Source: Micromonospora pallida
GTDB taxonomy: Bacteria > Actinomycetota > Actinomycetes > Mycobacteriales > Micromonosporaceae
Length of the DNA stretch: 64,000 bases
Assembly: GCF_900090325.1 (NCBI RefSeq)
Contig: NZ_FMHW01000002.1
Span: forward strand, 5,085,001 to 5,149,000
Reading direction: 5' to 3'
The translations under genes and the position numbers were made by a program. Positions 7,274-16,935 of the stretch are shown here, piece after piece. The notes beneath the pieces are model-generated. The model was not told where the DNA came from. It ran no database searches and worked only from the letters and a program-made list of their open reading frames with translations. Every line of letters begins with the position of its first letter. Within the stretch, counting starts at the first letter, position 1.

Positions 7274-9766
7274 GTGGCGCTCGTGCGCGTGTACTGCGGT
7301 CTGGCCTCGGCCGACTCAGCAGACCGACCGGCTTCGGCCAGTTCGACGCTGACGTCCGCTGTGGTCGACGACGCAGGCCGGCTGCTCCACGTCTGCGAGA
7401 TCAGTGACGACCCGGCCGGTTACGCCCGGCTCGTGGCGTTGCTCGTGGAACGGTCAGGCGGCCCGAGCGGTGCGGCGATCGCCGCCGACAGCGACGACCA
7501 CACGGTCACCTCGCTGCTCAGCGCGGCTGGTCGGCCGCTCGCGATAGCCGACGACGACTCGGTCGACGACTTCGCCGAGCGGTTCGCCGACGACGACTCG
7601 CTGGAGGAGATGCAGTCCCCGCAGGCCGAACGTCGGGCCGTCGGGCTGGCCCGGGCCCTCCAGGCCGGCGCGCTCTCCGCGGTCACCCTGCCGGCGCCCC
7701 GCGACCTCGCGGGCTACAAGCAGGTCCTCGCCGCGCACGCCGCGCTCGCCAACGGTCGGCACTCGGCCGCCGTGGCGCTGCGGGAGGTGCTGCGCGAGCT
7801 CTACCCGGCGGCGCTGCGCGCGTACCCGGACCCGGCCGAGCCGGTCTCGCTGGCCGTGCTCGACGCCCTCCCGGAGCCCGGCATGCTCGCCGGCACCGTG
7901 GCCCGGGGCCGGGACGCCTCGGTCGCGGCCGAGGCCATCGTCGCCCACCTGGTCGCCGACGGGGTGGCCGACGCCGACTCGATCAACGACGCGGTGACCG
8001 CGCTACGGGTGGCCATCGCCGAGACTCCACGCCGGGCCGCGGTCAGCCGGGCGCTCACCTCCGCCGTGGCGGAGACGGTACGCCAGGCCGTCGCCGCGGT
8101 ACGCGCCTGCGACGCCGGGTGCGACGCGCTGGTCGGTGCGCTCGGCGCACGGGTCAGTGCGCCCGCGCCGGTCACCGGCCGCCGCGCCGCCCGCCCGGAC
8201 GAATCGGCCGACGAGCCCGCCGAGATCGGCAGCGGCGGAGGGCTCCGCGCCGTCGAGCCGGCCCCGCCGCAGCCGACCGGGCGGCGCAGCCGGCCGGAAC
8301 CGGTCTCCGGTGAGGCGCTACCCAAGCGGCCGCGTCCGCTCGGCCCGCCCCCGGTGGCCCCGACCCCGATCGCGCCGCCACCGTCCGCGCCAGCCCCGGT
8401 CACTCCGGCCGCCTCGGCCAAGCCACCGGTCAACGGCGCGCCGGGCCGGGGCGACACGCCGGCCCTGCCGGCCGCCCGCCAGGTGGACGGCCCGACGAAC
8501 CGGCCGGTCTCCTCCCCGCCGCCCCCGCCCGGGATCACCCCGATCGCCCCGGCCCAACGGGGCAACCCGCCGGCTCAGCGGGGCAACCCGCCGGCTCAGC
8601 GGGGCAGTTCGCCGGCCGACGCGGGCGAACCGTTCCGTCCCACCCTCACCACGGCCGCGATCAACAGCGCCCGGGCGGAGCGGCAGCGGACGGTCATCCC
8701 GCCGCGGCCGAAGACCACCGGGGACTCCCCGACCGGCGGGTTCGCCGTCACCGACCTCAGCCTGCCAGTGCCGGCCCAGCGCCCCGAGCAGGAGCCTCCG
8801 GCACCGGGTTCCCGGGCCAACTGGCCGCTGGTCAACAACCCGGAGGACCCGGCCGACAGCTCTCCGCGCAACCCCGTCGCGCACTCCGCATCCGGGCGGG
8901 ACGCCCGGCAGATCGACGCGCCCACCGACCCGGGCAACCGGCCGGTCGAGACCCAGACCGACCCGGGCAACCGGCCGGTCGACGCGCAGCTCGACCCGGG
9001 TCGCCCCGACGGCCGGATCACCCCACCCTGGCTGGCGGACGACCTGCCCCAGGAGCCACCGATGCTCCGCCTGGTCGAGCCGCCGCTGGTCGACCGGGCA
9101 GCCGACCGGGGACGCGCCGGTGCCCGTACCGAGCGCGGCGGTGACCGCCTCGACCCGAACGCCGAGCGGAACACCCACAGCGGGCTCGAGGCCCCGGCCG
9201 ACGACCGGACCGTCCTCAACCCCACGACCGGCTCCCGCCCGGAGAACCCGCCGCTGCGACTGGTGAACCGGGAGGAGGCGCCCAGCCGTCCCGAGCGGCC
9301 CGCCGCCGAACTCCGCCGGCCTCCGGTCTCCGACGAGAACGACGGCGACCTGCTCATCTTCGCCCAGGCGAGGTCGGCCTGGTTCGTCGGGCAGTCGGAG
9401 GAAACCGACGTCGACTGGTCCAGCATGGCGGACAGCGGCTGGCAGGCCGCCGAGCAGGCCGCGAAGCCGGTCAAGGGAGACGAGACGTCGGCCGGGCTGC
9501 CCCGCCGGGTCCCGCAGGCCAACCTGGTCCCCGGTTCGGCGCTGCGCGACGAACGTCCGCTGCGGATCGTCCGGGACGCGGCACGCATCGCCGAGAACAC
9601 CACCGGCTACTTCCGGGGCTGGCGCCGCGGTCAGGAGATCGGCGGGTTCGCGGTCGGTGGACGGCCGGGTCGTGAGGCCGCCGGTGGCTGGGACTTCACC
9701 CGTGACCACGGCGACCGCGACGACGACCGGGAGTACGAGTACCGGTCCGCCGGGTACCGCTCCTGA
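7274..9766 (+). CDS. IS110-transposase-like N-terminus fused to a conservon-kinase-type tail
   Basis: 830 residues; GTG at 7274 with GGAGG at 7261. Residues about 1-210 resemble the RuvC-like half of IS110 transposases ('VDDAGRLLHVCEISDDPAGY', later 'LREVLRELYPAALRAYPDP'), but the first catalytic aspartate context of IS110 (G-[IL]-D) is replaced by 'VYCGLASADSAD' and the K-S-D-x-x-D-A motif is degenerate, and no IS110 C-terminal serine domain follows. Residues about 310-690 are proline/arginine-rich and disordered with two short tandem repeats. The last 130 residues contain 'SAWF', 'TSAGLPRRVPQANLVPGSAL' and 'YFRGWRRGQEIG', matched in order by the tail of the convergent sensor kinase. This suggests a domesticated transposase domain recruited to conservon signalling; function unknown. 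No terminal inverted repeats are seen, so it is not a mobile element. Confidence 0.75.
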   Translation: MALVRVYCGLASADSADRPASASSTLTSAVVDDAGRLLHVCEISDDPAGYARLVALLVERSGGPSGAAIAADSDDHTVTSLLSAAGRPLAIADDDSVDDFAERFADDDSLEEMQSPQAERRAVGLARALQAGALSAVTLPAPRDLAGYKQVLAAHAALANGRHSAAVALREVLRELYPAALRAYPDPAEPVSLAVLDALPEPGMLAGTVARGRDASVAAEAIVAHLVADGVADADSINDAVTALRVAIAETPRRAAVSRALTSAVAETVRQAVAAVRACDAGCDALVGALGARVSAPAPVTGRRAARPDESADEPAEIGSGGGLRAVEPAPPQPTGRRSRPEPVSGEALPKRPRPLGPPPVAPTPIAPPPSAPAPVTPAASAKPPVNGAPGRGDTPALPAARQVDGPTNRPVSSPPPPPGITPIAPAQRGNPPAQRGNPPAQRGSSPADAGEPFRPTLTTAAINSARAERQRTVIPPRPKTTGDSPTGGFAVTDLSLPVPAQRPEQEPPAPGSRANWPLVNNPEDPADSSPRNPVAHSASGRDARQIDAPTDPGNRPVETQTDPGNRPVDAQLDPGRPDGRITPPWLADDLPQEPPMLRLVEPPLVDRAADRGRAGARTERGGDRLDPNAERNTHSGLEAPADDRTVLNPTTGSRPENPPLRLVNREEAPSRPERPAAELRRPPVSDENDGDLLIFAQARSAWFVGQSEETDVDWSSMADSGWQAAEQAAKPVKGDETSAGLPRRVPQANLVPGSALRDERPLRIVRDAARIAENTTGYFRGWRRGQEIGGFAVGGRPGREAAGGWDFTRDHGDRDDDREYEYRSAGYRS
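8552..8614 (+). repeat. 21-bp coding tandem repeat (AQRGNPP x3)
   Basis: Three consecutive 21-bp units encode AQRGNPP, AQRGNPP and AQRGSSP in the disordered middle of the IS110-like protein. Confidence 0.85.
8924..8989 (+). repeat. 33-bp coding tandem repeat (TDPGNRPVxxQ x2)
   Basis: Two 33-bp units encode TDPGNRPVETQ and TDPGNRPVDAQ, followed by a partial third unit LDPGRP, in the same disordered region. Confidence 0.85.
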
Positions 9767-9795
9767 GCGGACCGAGCCGCGCCCGCCGGTAGCTT

Positions 9796-9850
9796 CAGCG
9801 CCGTGGGGGTCGCCGTCCACTGATTACGGACGGCGACCCCCACGGCGCTG
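9796..9850. terminator. Bidirectional terminator hairpin
   Basis: A perfect 23-bp inverted repeat (9796-9818 and 9828-9850; left arm begins CAGCGCCGTGGGGGTC) with the 9-base loop ACTGATTAC, 30 bases after the IS110-like gene and facing the conservon from the other side. Confidence 0.85.
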
Positions 9851-10194
9851 CCGTTGACGGGAACCGGCGGCGGAGGTGCCCCGCATGGTGCGCTCCCGGC
9901 AGGGCGAGGGTCCCGGTGCATCAGGCCAGCTGGCGTGGCGGTTGGGCCGGCTGACCCGCCCGTAGCGGGCTCGGCGGGGCACAGTGGCACCCCGTATGGC
10001 CTGTTCCCGAACTGAGGGCCTACGGCCCATTCCGGAGGCGCGATGGGCGGCGGCGGGTCGAGGTGGGCGGCGTGGACTGCGGCGGGTCGTCGGGTGGGCG
10101 ACCTGCACCGCCGACCGTCCCGGCCAGGGACGCCGGGTACACGACGCGCCGCCCGGTGGCGGCAGGAGCCGGCACCGGGCGGCGCAAGGGTCGA
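9851..10194. other. Intergenic stretch without a recognisable gene
   Basis: 344 bases between the terminator hairpin and the end of the GTPase gene. Open frames here have no ribosome site or family resemblance; I see nothing else in it. Confidence 0.5.
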
Positions 10195-10812
10195 TCAGGC
10201 CGGGGCGACGGCGCGCGAGCGACGCATGTTGAGCACGTACTCGACCAGCGAGATCAGCACGTGCTTGGTCGACTCCCGCTGTCGGGCGTCACACGCCACC
10301 ACCGGCACCTCCGGGGAGATCGCCAACGCGTCCCGGACGTCCTGCGGGTCGTGGTACTGCATCCCGTCGAAACAGTTGATGGCGATCAGGTACGGCAGCC
10401 GCCGGTGCTCGAAGAAGTCGATGGCCGCGAAGCAGTCGGCCAGTCGGCGGGTGTCGACCAAGACCACGGCACCGATCGCACCCCGGACCAACTCGTCCCA
10501 CATGAACCAGAAACGCGTCTGACCCGGCGTACCGAAGAGGTACAGGATCAGATCACGATCGATCGAAATACGACCGAAGTCCATCGCCACTGTGGTCGTC
10601 GTCTTGCCCGGCACCTGCCGGGTGTCGTCGACGCCCACACCCGCCGAGGTCATGATCGCCTCGGTGGTCAGCGGCGTGATCTCCGAGACCGAGCCGACCA
10701 GCGTCGTCTTGCCAACGCCGAACCCACCGGCGATAACGATCTTCGCCGATGTCACGCGCCCGCTCGACGGAGTCGGCGGCCGGTGCGACATGTCAGAGCC
10801 TGCGAAGTCCAC
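10195..10812 (-). CDS. Conservon GTP-binding protein (CvnD type)
   Basis: 205 residues with P-loop 'GGFGVGKTT' (about 29-37), switch region 'KTTTTVAMDFGRI' and 'LFGTPGQTRFWFMWD' (G3, D-x-x-G-like), and 'AINCFDG' in the G4 position; this is the CvnD/MglA-like small GTPase of actinobacterial conservons. The GTG at 10812 gives 'MDFAGSD', the N-terminus usual for the family, with GGAGAGGG about 7 bases upstream; it overlaps the DUF742 gene end by 20 bases. An ATG at 10791 is the alternative. It probably cycles GDP/GTP under control of the upstream Roadblock and kinase proteins at the membrane. Last gene of the conservon operon. Confidence 0.92.
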   Translation of the reverse strand: MDFAGSDMSHRPPTPSSGRVTSAKIVIAGGFGVGKTTLVGSVSEITPLTTEAIMTSAGVGVDDTRQVPGKTTTTVAMDFGRISIDRDLILYLFGTPGQTRFWFMWDELVRGAIGAVVLVDTRRLADCFAAIDFFEHRRLPYLIAINCFDGMQYHDPQDVRDALAISPEVPVVACDARQRESTKHVLISLVEYVLNMRRSRAVAPA

Positions 10813-11170
10813 TCAGCACCCTCTCCAGCAGTTCAGTGCCCACCGCGTCGTCGGAGTCGTCCAGAACGGTCGGCTCGTGCACCGCGACCAGGCCGTCCGT
10901 AGCCATGTCGGCAATGAGCACTCGGGCCACCCCGAGTGGCAGCTGCATCCGCGCCGCGATCTCGGCGAGCGACTGCAACCGGCCGTCACACAGCGCGGCG
11001 ATGTACTGGTGCTCCCGGCCCTGACCACCATTGCCGTTGGCAGCGGCCCGACCACGCACCGTCGTCTCGACGAGCGCCTCCAGCGCGATGTCGAGGCGGG
11101 GACGGGTACGGCCACGGGTGACGGCGTATGGACGGACCAGTGCCCCGGTCGGCTCGTCACGATCGGCCAT
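10793..11170 (-). CDS. Conservon DUF742 protein (CvnC type)
   Basis: 125 residues from the ATG at 11170, preceded by AAGGAGGTGA at 8 bases, a near-ideal ribosome site. The protein shows 'ALVRPYAVTRGRT' and the winged-helix-like 'LAEIAARMQLPLGVARVLIADMATDGLV', both typical of DUF742. DUF742 proteins are conserved partners of Roadblock and GTPase proteins in actinobacterial conservons. Spaced 102 bases from the Roadblock gene, overlapping the GTPase gene by 20 bases. Confidence 0.92.
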   Translation of the reverse strand: MADRDEPTGALVRPYAVTRGRTRPRLDIALEALVETTVRGRAAANGNGGQGREHQYIAALCDGRLQSLAEIAARMQLPLGVARVLIADMATDGLVAVHEPTVLDDSDDAVGTELLERVLSGLRRL

Positions 11171-11272
11171 GTCGCCGCTCACCTCCTTCCGCGTACCCGC
11201 CACCGGCTCGCTCCGGTGGAACCCGTCGACTCTTTCGTTTGTTGTTCGCCGACCTGCTGGTCAGCGCCCGTC

Positions 11273-11677
11273 TCAACCCAGCATTCCCGCGGCAGCGCGC
11301 GGTGCCGGGGTCAACGCGTCGCCGACCCGGTCGACCAGCAACGCCATTTCGTACCCGACCTGCCCCACGTCGCAGCTGCGGGCGGCGAGCACCGCGAACG
11401 ACGACCCGTCCGAGATGGACATGAGGAACAGGAAACCATTGTCCATCTCGACCACTGTCTGGAGCACCGCGCCACCCTCGAAGCAGCGGGCCGCTCCCTG
11501 GGTGAGGCTGACCAGGCCGGACGCGATCGCGGCCAACTGGTCGGCGCGGTCACGCGGCAGGTCCCGTGACGACGCGAGGAGCAGGCCGTCCGCGGAGACG
11601 GCGACCGCGTGCGCGACACCGGGCACCCGGTCGGCGAAGTTGGCCAGCAGCCAACCAAGATCCTGCGTAGTTGTCAT
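11273..11677 (-). CDS. Roadblock/LC7 domain protein (CvnB type)
   Basis: 134 residues: '[31 protein letters not shown]' is the Roadblock/LC7 start, then '[12 protein letters not shown]' and '[20 protein letters not shown]'. In conservons this protein acts with the CvnD GTPase, probably as its activator. The ATG at 11677 overlaps the stop of the kinase (ATGA) so the two are translationally coupled. AAGAAGG lies just upstream. The frame is open further upstream, but only as a shadow of the kinase. Confidence 0.92.
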   Translation of the reverse strand: MTTTQDLGWLLANFADRVPGVAHAVAVSADGLLLASSRDLPRDRADQLAAIASGLVSLTQGAARCFEGGAVLQTVVEMDNGFLFLMSISDGSSFAVLAARSCDVGQVGYEMALLVDRVGDALTPAPRAAAGMLG

Positions 11678-14600
11678 CCTTCTTGCTCCTTCTGCCTGCT
11701 CCCGGCCTGGAGGCCTGAGCCAGACTGCGAGGACTGCTGCCCGCCCGGAGTGACCTCCAGGCCGGACGAGTGGCCGTCCGCGTGGTTGCTTCGGCCGCGT
11801 TGCACGCCACGATGGTATGCCGAGAGAAGTCCGCGTACAGCCTCCGGCGTCCGCCGTTGCACCGACGCCGCCGGCTTCTCGATACTGCCCGGCACGAGCT
11901 GCGCCATGGGTCTGCGCTTGGGCAGTCCGGTCTGGGTGGTCTCGACCACCGGCACGTCGGTGGCTGCGGTGGCGGCTCGCCAGCCGTCGTCCGCCGCGGT
12001 CTGCCAACCGCCGGGCGGCTGCGGGGTGCGCCGGCCGGCGAGGCTCTCGGCGTACGTGGAACGGTCGCTCCCGTTGGTCGCCGCGCCGTTGTCGCGCGAC
12101 GTGCCTCCGGTGTTCGTTGCCATCGGTGCGTTACCTGTCGTCGCTGCTGGGTTCTGGGCGGGCGGCCGGCCCTGCTCGACCGTGGCGAGCTGCTGCGTCC
12201 GAGCCTCGTCCAGACCCCCGGGGGAGGTCCGGGTCCCGCCGGCCGTCTCGTCGTTAACCGGCCGCCGGGTGCGGAACCAGGCGGATTCCAGCTCCCGGAA
12301 GATGGGCAGTTCCATCGTCTCGTCCGCGTACCGCTGCTGGTCGGGAGCGGACACCGGACGTTCCGCCGCGCCGGTGGCGACCGGCGGCTCGTCCGCCGAC
12401 CTGGGCACCCGAGGCAGCTCGGTGGTCATGTCGAGCGCTGCGGCGAGCCGCTCGGGCACCGGCGGGGTGGGCGCCTCCCGCTCCGGACCGGCTACCGGCG
12501 GCCAGGCCGGCGGTGCCGGCGTGGGGGGCACCAGCGGGACGGGCCGGGCCGGCGGACCGGAAACGGGCGGCGCGGACACCGGCGGACCGGAGACGGGCGG
12601 AGCCGAAACCGGCGGACCCGAGACGGGCGGGGCGGACACCGGCGGCGGGACCTGCGGGTGGGTGGCCCATGCCTCCGGGCCGGTCAGTCTCGGCATGGTC
12701 GGCTGCGGGTCGACCTCGTCCGGCTGCTCGTCACCGGCCGCACGCCGCTGCGGCAGCGCGTCCATCTGCTGCCCGCTCGCCGGACGGGGGACGAAGGGGT
12801 CGCCGCCGGCACGGGCCCGGACGTCCGCCCCGGTCAGGTCGGACCAGGCGGGCAGCGGCCGGCCGGCACCCGGGGTGCCGTTGCGCGGCTCCGGCTCGAC
12901 GGGCCGCCCGCCGAGGGTGACCTGGTTGCCCGAGCCACCCGGACGGGGTGGCAGTGCCGCCGGAGCGTTGCCCAGCGCCGGCAGCGCGCCGAAGGTGGGC
13001 AGCGGAGACGCCGCCAGGCCCGGCTCGGCGGCGGGCAACGCCGGCTGCTGCGTCCGCCCGGAGAGCGCCCGGGGCACCAGGACCTCGGGGGCAGCTCGAC
13101 CTCGGCGACCGTGCCCCGGTCGGTGCCCGGCCGCAGCTCGACCCGGACCCCGTGCCGGGCGGCCAACCGGGCGACCACGACCAGGCCCATCATCCGGGAG
13201 ACCGCGACGTCCACCTGCGGCGGCGTGGCGAGCCGCTCGTTGAGGTCGGCGAGCTGCTCCGCGCTGATGCCGATGCCCCGGTCCTCGACGTACAGCGAGG
13301 CGCGCTCACCGACCCGCCGCGCCTCCACCATGACCTGGGAGTCCGGCGGCGAGAACGCGGTGGCGTTGTCGAACAGCTCGGCGACCAGGTGAACCAGGTC
13401 GTTGACCGCGTGCGAGACGACCTCGATGTCCCGGTCGATCACCCCGAACTCGATCCGGGTGTAGTGCTCGACCTCGGACTGGGCGGCCCGGAGCACGTCG
13501 ATCAGCGCGGCCGGCTGGCGCTGCACCCGGGTCGAGTCCGCCCCGGCGAGGACCAGCAGGTTCTCGTCGTTACGACGCATCCGGGTGGCCAGGTGGTCGA
13601 GCTGGAACAGCTCGGCCAGCCGGTCCGGGTCCTCCTCGCCGCGCTCCAGCCGGTCGAGGTGGCCGATCAGCCGGTCGACCAGGATCTGCGAACGGCGGGC
13701 AAGGTTGACGAACATGGTCGCGACGGAGGCGCGGAGCGCGGCCTGCTCGGCCGCCGTCCGGACCGCCTCCAGGTGGACGGCGTTGAACGCCTCGGTCACC
13801 TGGCCGAACTCGTCCTTGCTGCGTACCGGGAGCGGCTCGGCGATCTGGTTGGCGAGCTGCATCGGGGTGAGCTGGCCGGTGACCTTCGGGTCCCGCAGCC
13901 GGCCCACCGCGTGGGGCAGGCCGTGCTCGGCGATGGAGAGCGCGCCCTGCCGCAGGTCACGCAGGGATCGGGCCATCGACCGGGCGACCAGGTAGGCGAA
14001 GAAGATCGCCAGCAGCAGCATGCCGAGCAGCAGGCTGGTCTCCAGGAAGACCCGGCGCTGCACGTCGGAGCGAAGCTGGTCGGCCAGCCGGACCACGTCG
14101 CCGTCGAGGTCCGCCTCGACGGTACGGATCAGCCTGGCGTTGGCCACCATCGCGGCGTCCCACTCGTTGGCGCCGAACGGCGCGCCCGCCATGCTGTCCG
14201 TGGTGTTGCCGTTGATCCAGCCGAGGTAGTTCTCGACCTGGCGCTGATCCGAGCCGGCTACGGTCTGCTGGTACAGCTCGGACTCGGTCTGGTTGGCGAC
14301 CGCCTGGAAGTTCTGCAGGGCCTGCTGCTGACCGGTGCCGGTGGCGATGTAGTCGGTGCGCAGCACCGGGGTCATCGAGCCCTGGATCAGCGCCCGGTGC
14401 ACCACGACCCGGCGGACCGAGAGGAACTCCTTGGCCCGCGCGGTGGCCGCCACCGCGCGCATCCGCTCGCTGAGGTCGGTGTCCCCGGCGAGCTGGCTGG
14501 CCGAGTCGCGGATGTCCAGCAGATCGTTGATCAGACCCTCGTACGCCCGGGCGGCGTCGGTGAGCGGAAGCTTGTTGTTGAGGACCTGACTGCGGGTGCC

Positions 14601-15044
14601 GGGCAGGTCGACGAGGCTCTGGTCGATCCGGTCGAGGACCTTCGTGAAGTTGGCCGGCAGCCCGTCGAGTTCGGCCCGCTGCTGGGAGTACGATTCCCGC
14701 GCCCGATCGACCCCCTGGTGCACGCCGGTGTAGGTCTTGTCGTACTCCTCCCGGGTCTGCGCGTTCGCCCCGAGCAGCAGCACGGCGGCGGCCCGCTCGT
14801 CCTGGAGGGTGTCGACCAACGCACCGGAGTAGCTGGTGAGGTTTGCCAGATCACCGGCACGGTTGGCGTTGTTCAGGGTGTCCAGGTGATCGATCAGGCC
14901 GCTGGTGCCGACGACCACTGTGGCGATGGTCGGCACGATCATGATGAGGCCGAGCTTCGACCAGATCGGCATGTCACGGAGCCGACCGGTGGGCCGGCGC
15001 AGCCGCGACAGGAAGGAGCCCGCCGTCTTTGGTCGTTTGCTCAC
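11674..15044 (-). CDS. Conservon sensor histidine kinase (CvnA type), apparent frameshift
   Basis: Reconstructed from two overlapping frames. From GTG 15044: cytoplasmic lead, TM1 (about residues 31-50), extracellular nitrate/nitrite-sensing-like domain (about 60-325), TM2 (335-355), HAMP region, an H-box-like '[15 protein letters not shown]' (480-494) and an HATPase domain with '[14 protein letters not shown]' (556-569), 'VEDRGIGIS' and '[13 protein letters not shown]'. Near residue 653 the frame must shift: adding one base to the five-G run at 13087-13091 turns '..[11 protein letters not shown]' into '..[18 protein letters not shown]' and continues to a stop at 11674, giving about 1123 residues. 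The tail is Pro-rich with '[12 protein letters not shown]' repeats and ends with '[20 protein letters not shown]' and '[11 protein letters not shown]'. Both halves are well conserved, so a sequencing error is more likely than a broken gene. Confidence 0.85.
12543..12650 (-). repeat. Pro-rich coding repeat in the kinase tail
   Basis: About seven 15-bp units encoding alternating [10 protein letters not shown] pentapeptides in the disordered tail of the conservon kinase. Confidence 0.75.
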
Positions 15045-15238
15045 GTCACCGCCCTCGCGCTCTCAGCGTCCGCCGCGTTGCTCCGGGCAACGCCCAGCGA
15101 CCGACCCGGCGGGTCGGACCCCCGAGATTCCATCACGCCGCCTTCCAAAGAGAAAGCCCAGGCTGTTCCTAACCCCGGGTGTGATGAGATGTTGAGACAG
15201 TTTGATCGCAGCCCGTCTGGCCGGAGTCACCTAAAGTA

Positions 15239-15844
15239 ATGAAGCCCCCGCACCGCGTCGTCCTGCTCGCCGGCCCTTCGGGCTCCGGAAAGTCCTACGT
15301 CGCACACCGAACCGGACTTCCCGTGCTCTGCCTCGACGATTTCTACAAGAACGGTGACGACCCCACGCTGCCGCGCCGTCACGGCCGGATCGACTGGGAC
15401 TCGCCGCAGTCCTGGGATGCTGGATCCGCCGTGGAAACCATTGCCCGACTTGCCCGATACGGCAAGGCCGAAGTGCCGGTTTATGCAATCGGCGAAGACC
15501 GTCGTGTATCCAGCCGAACATTCGACCTCGCCGGTTCGCCATTCTTCGTCGCCGAAGGAATTTTCGCTGCCGAGATCGTCGTCGAATGTCGTGAGCTGGG
15601 TCTTCTTGCCGGCGCGTACGCCCTGCGTCGGCCGCGCGGCGCGACCTTCGTCCGCCGGCTGACCCGCGACCTGGCCGAGCAGCGCAAGGCGCCCGGGGTG
15701 CTCTTCCGGCGTGGGCTGATGCTGCTGCGGGAGGAGCCGGCGGTGTTGCGCCGGCAGACGGGGCTGGGCGCGGAGGCGGCGCGGGCCCGGGAGGTGCTGC
15801 GTCGGGTGGCCGCACTGCTCGCCGGCCACCCGCAGCAGCCCTGA
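15239..15844 (+). CDS. P-loop kinase, uridine kinase-like
   Basis: 201 residues with Walker A 'GPSGSGKS' (12-19) directly followed by 'LPVLCLDDFYKNGDDPTLP', the substrate-region motif (D-D-F-Y) of uridine kinases/phosphoribulokinase-type enzymes, and 'RRLTRDLAEQRKAP'. It is likely an ATP-dependent nucleoside (uridine) kinase or related small-molecule kinase; the substrate cannot be fixed from sequence. Divergent from the conservon kinase (194 bases between) and convergent with the adenosine deaminase gene. No good ribosome site; the ATG at 15239 fits the family N-terminus. Confidence 0.8.
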   Translation: MKPPHRVVLLAGPSGSGKSYVAHRTGLPVLCLDDFYKNGDDPTLPRRHGRIDWDSPQSWDAGSAVETIARLARYGKAEVPVYAIGEDRRVSSRTFDLAGSPFFVAEGIFAAEIVVECRELGLLAGAYALRRPRGATFVRRLTRDLAEQRKAPGVLFRRGLMLLREEPAVLRRQTGLGAEAARAREVLRRVAALLAGHPQQP

Positions 15845-15855
15845 CCCGGCCGGGA

Positions 15856-16935
15856 TCAGCCAATCAGCTTCGCGTACGCCGGCTTGATCACCTCGTCGAT
15901 GATCCGCAGCCGCTCGTCGAACGGGATGAAGGCGCTCTTCATCGCGTTGATGGTGAACCACTGGAGCTCCTTCCAGCCGTACCCGAAGGCGTCCACCAGC
16001 AGCGCCATCTCCCGCGACATGGAGGTGCCGCTCATCAGCCGGTTGTCCGTGTTGACCGTGACCCGGAACCGCAGCTCACGTAGGAGCCCGATCGGGTGCT
16101 CGGCGATCGACGGCGCGGCACCGGTCTGCACGTTGGACGACGGGCACAGCTCCAGCGGGATCCGCTTGTCCCGCACGTACGCGGCCAGCCGGCCGAGCAC
16201 CGGCCGGTCGTCACCGACGGTGATGTCGTCCACGATCCGCACCCCGTGGCCGAGCCGGTCCGCGCCGCACCACTGGATCGCCTGCCAGATGGACGGCAGA
16301 CCGAACGCCTCACCGGCGTGGATGGTGAAGTGGAAGTTCTCCCGCTGGAGGTACTCGAAGGCGTCCAGGTGGCGGGTGGGCGGGAAGCCGGCCTCCGCCC
16401 CGGCGATGTCGAACCCGACCACGCCGGTGTCCCGGTGCCGGACGGCCAGTTCGGCGATCTCCTGCGAGCGGGCGGCGTGCCGCATCGCGGTAAGCAGGGT
16501 GCCGACCCGGATCGGGGTGCCGGCCTGGGCGGCCAGCGCACTGCCCTCGGCGAAGCCGGCGAGCACCGCCTCGACCACCTCGTCCAGAGTGAGGTTCTGC
16601 TCCAGGTGCTGCTCGGGGGCGAACCGCACCTCGGCGTAGACGACTCCGTCGGCGGCCAGGTCCAGCGCGCACTCGGCGGCCACCCGGCGCAGCGCGTCGG
16701 CGGTCTGCATCACCGCGACGGTATGCGCGAACGTCTCCAGATAACGCTCCAGAGAACCGGAGTTCGCAGCCTCGACGAACCACCTGCCGAGTCCGTCCGG
16801 ATCGGTGCTGGGCAGCTCGTGTCCCACCTGCGCGGCCAGTTCGATGATCGTGCTCGGCCGCAGCCCGCCGTCCAGGTGGTCGTGGAGCAGCGCCTTGGGC
16901 GCCTGGACGATTTCTTCGTATCCGATTGCCACCAT
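15856..16935 (-). CDS. add: Adenosine deaminase
   Basis: 359 residues, normal length. It converts adenosine/deoxyadenosine to inosine/deoxyinosine in the cytoplasm. Visible motifs: '[10 protein letters not shown]' (metal H18, H20), 'HAGE' (H206, catalytic E209), 'DRLGHG' (H230) and '[11 protein letters not shown]' (metal D297; NTDN instead of the commoner NTDD/NTDDP). The ATG at 16935 has TAGAGT six bases upstream (16947-16942), suggesting a leaderless mRNA. It is divergent from the radical SAM operon and sits beside other nucleoside-salvage genes. Confidence 0.95.
   Translation of the reverse strand: MVAIGYEEIVQAPKALLHDHLDGGLRPSTIIELAAQVGHELPSTDPDGLGRWFVEAANSGSLERYLETFAHTVAVMQTADALRRVAAECALDLAADGVVYAEVRFAPEQHLEQNLTLDEVVEAVLAGFAEGSALAAQAGTPIRVGTLLTAMRHAARSQEIAELAVRHRDTGVVGFDIAGAEAGFPPTRHLDAFEYLQRENFHFTIHAGEAFGLPSIWQAIQWCGADRLGHGVRIVDDITVGDDRPVLGRLAAYVRDKRIPLELCPSSNVQTGAAPSIAEHPIGLLRELRFRVTVNTDNRLMSGTSMSREMALLVDAFGYGWKELQWFTINAMKSAFIPFDERLRIIDEVIKPAYAKLIG

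Noticed and set aside
7274..9766. Active IS110-family insertion sequence
   Set aside because: Catalytic motifs degenerate, no C-terminal transposase half, no flanking repeats; treated as a domesticated protein.
12948..15239. 763-codon plus-strand frame opposite the conservon kinase
   Set aside because: Antisense shadow of the kinase; repetitive Gly/Val/Asp/His composition and no ribosome site.
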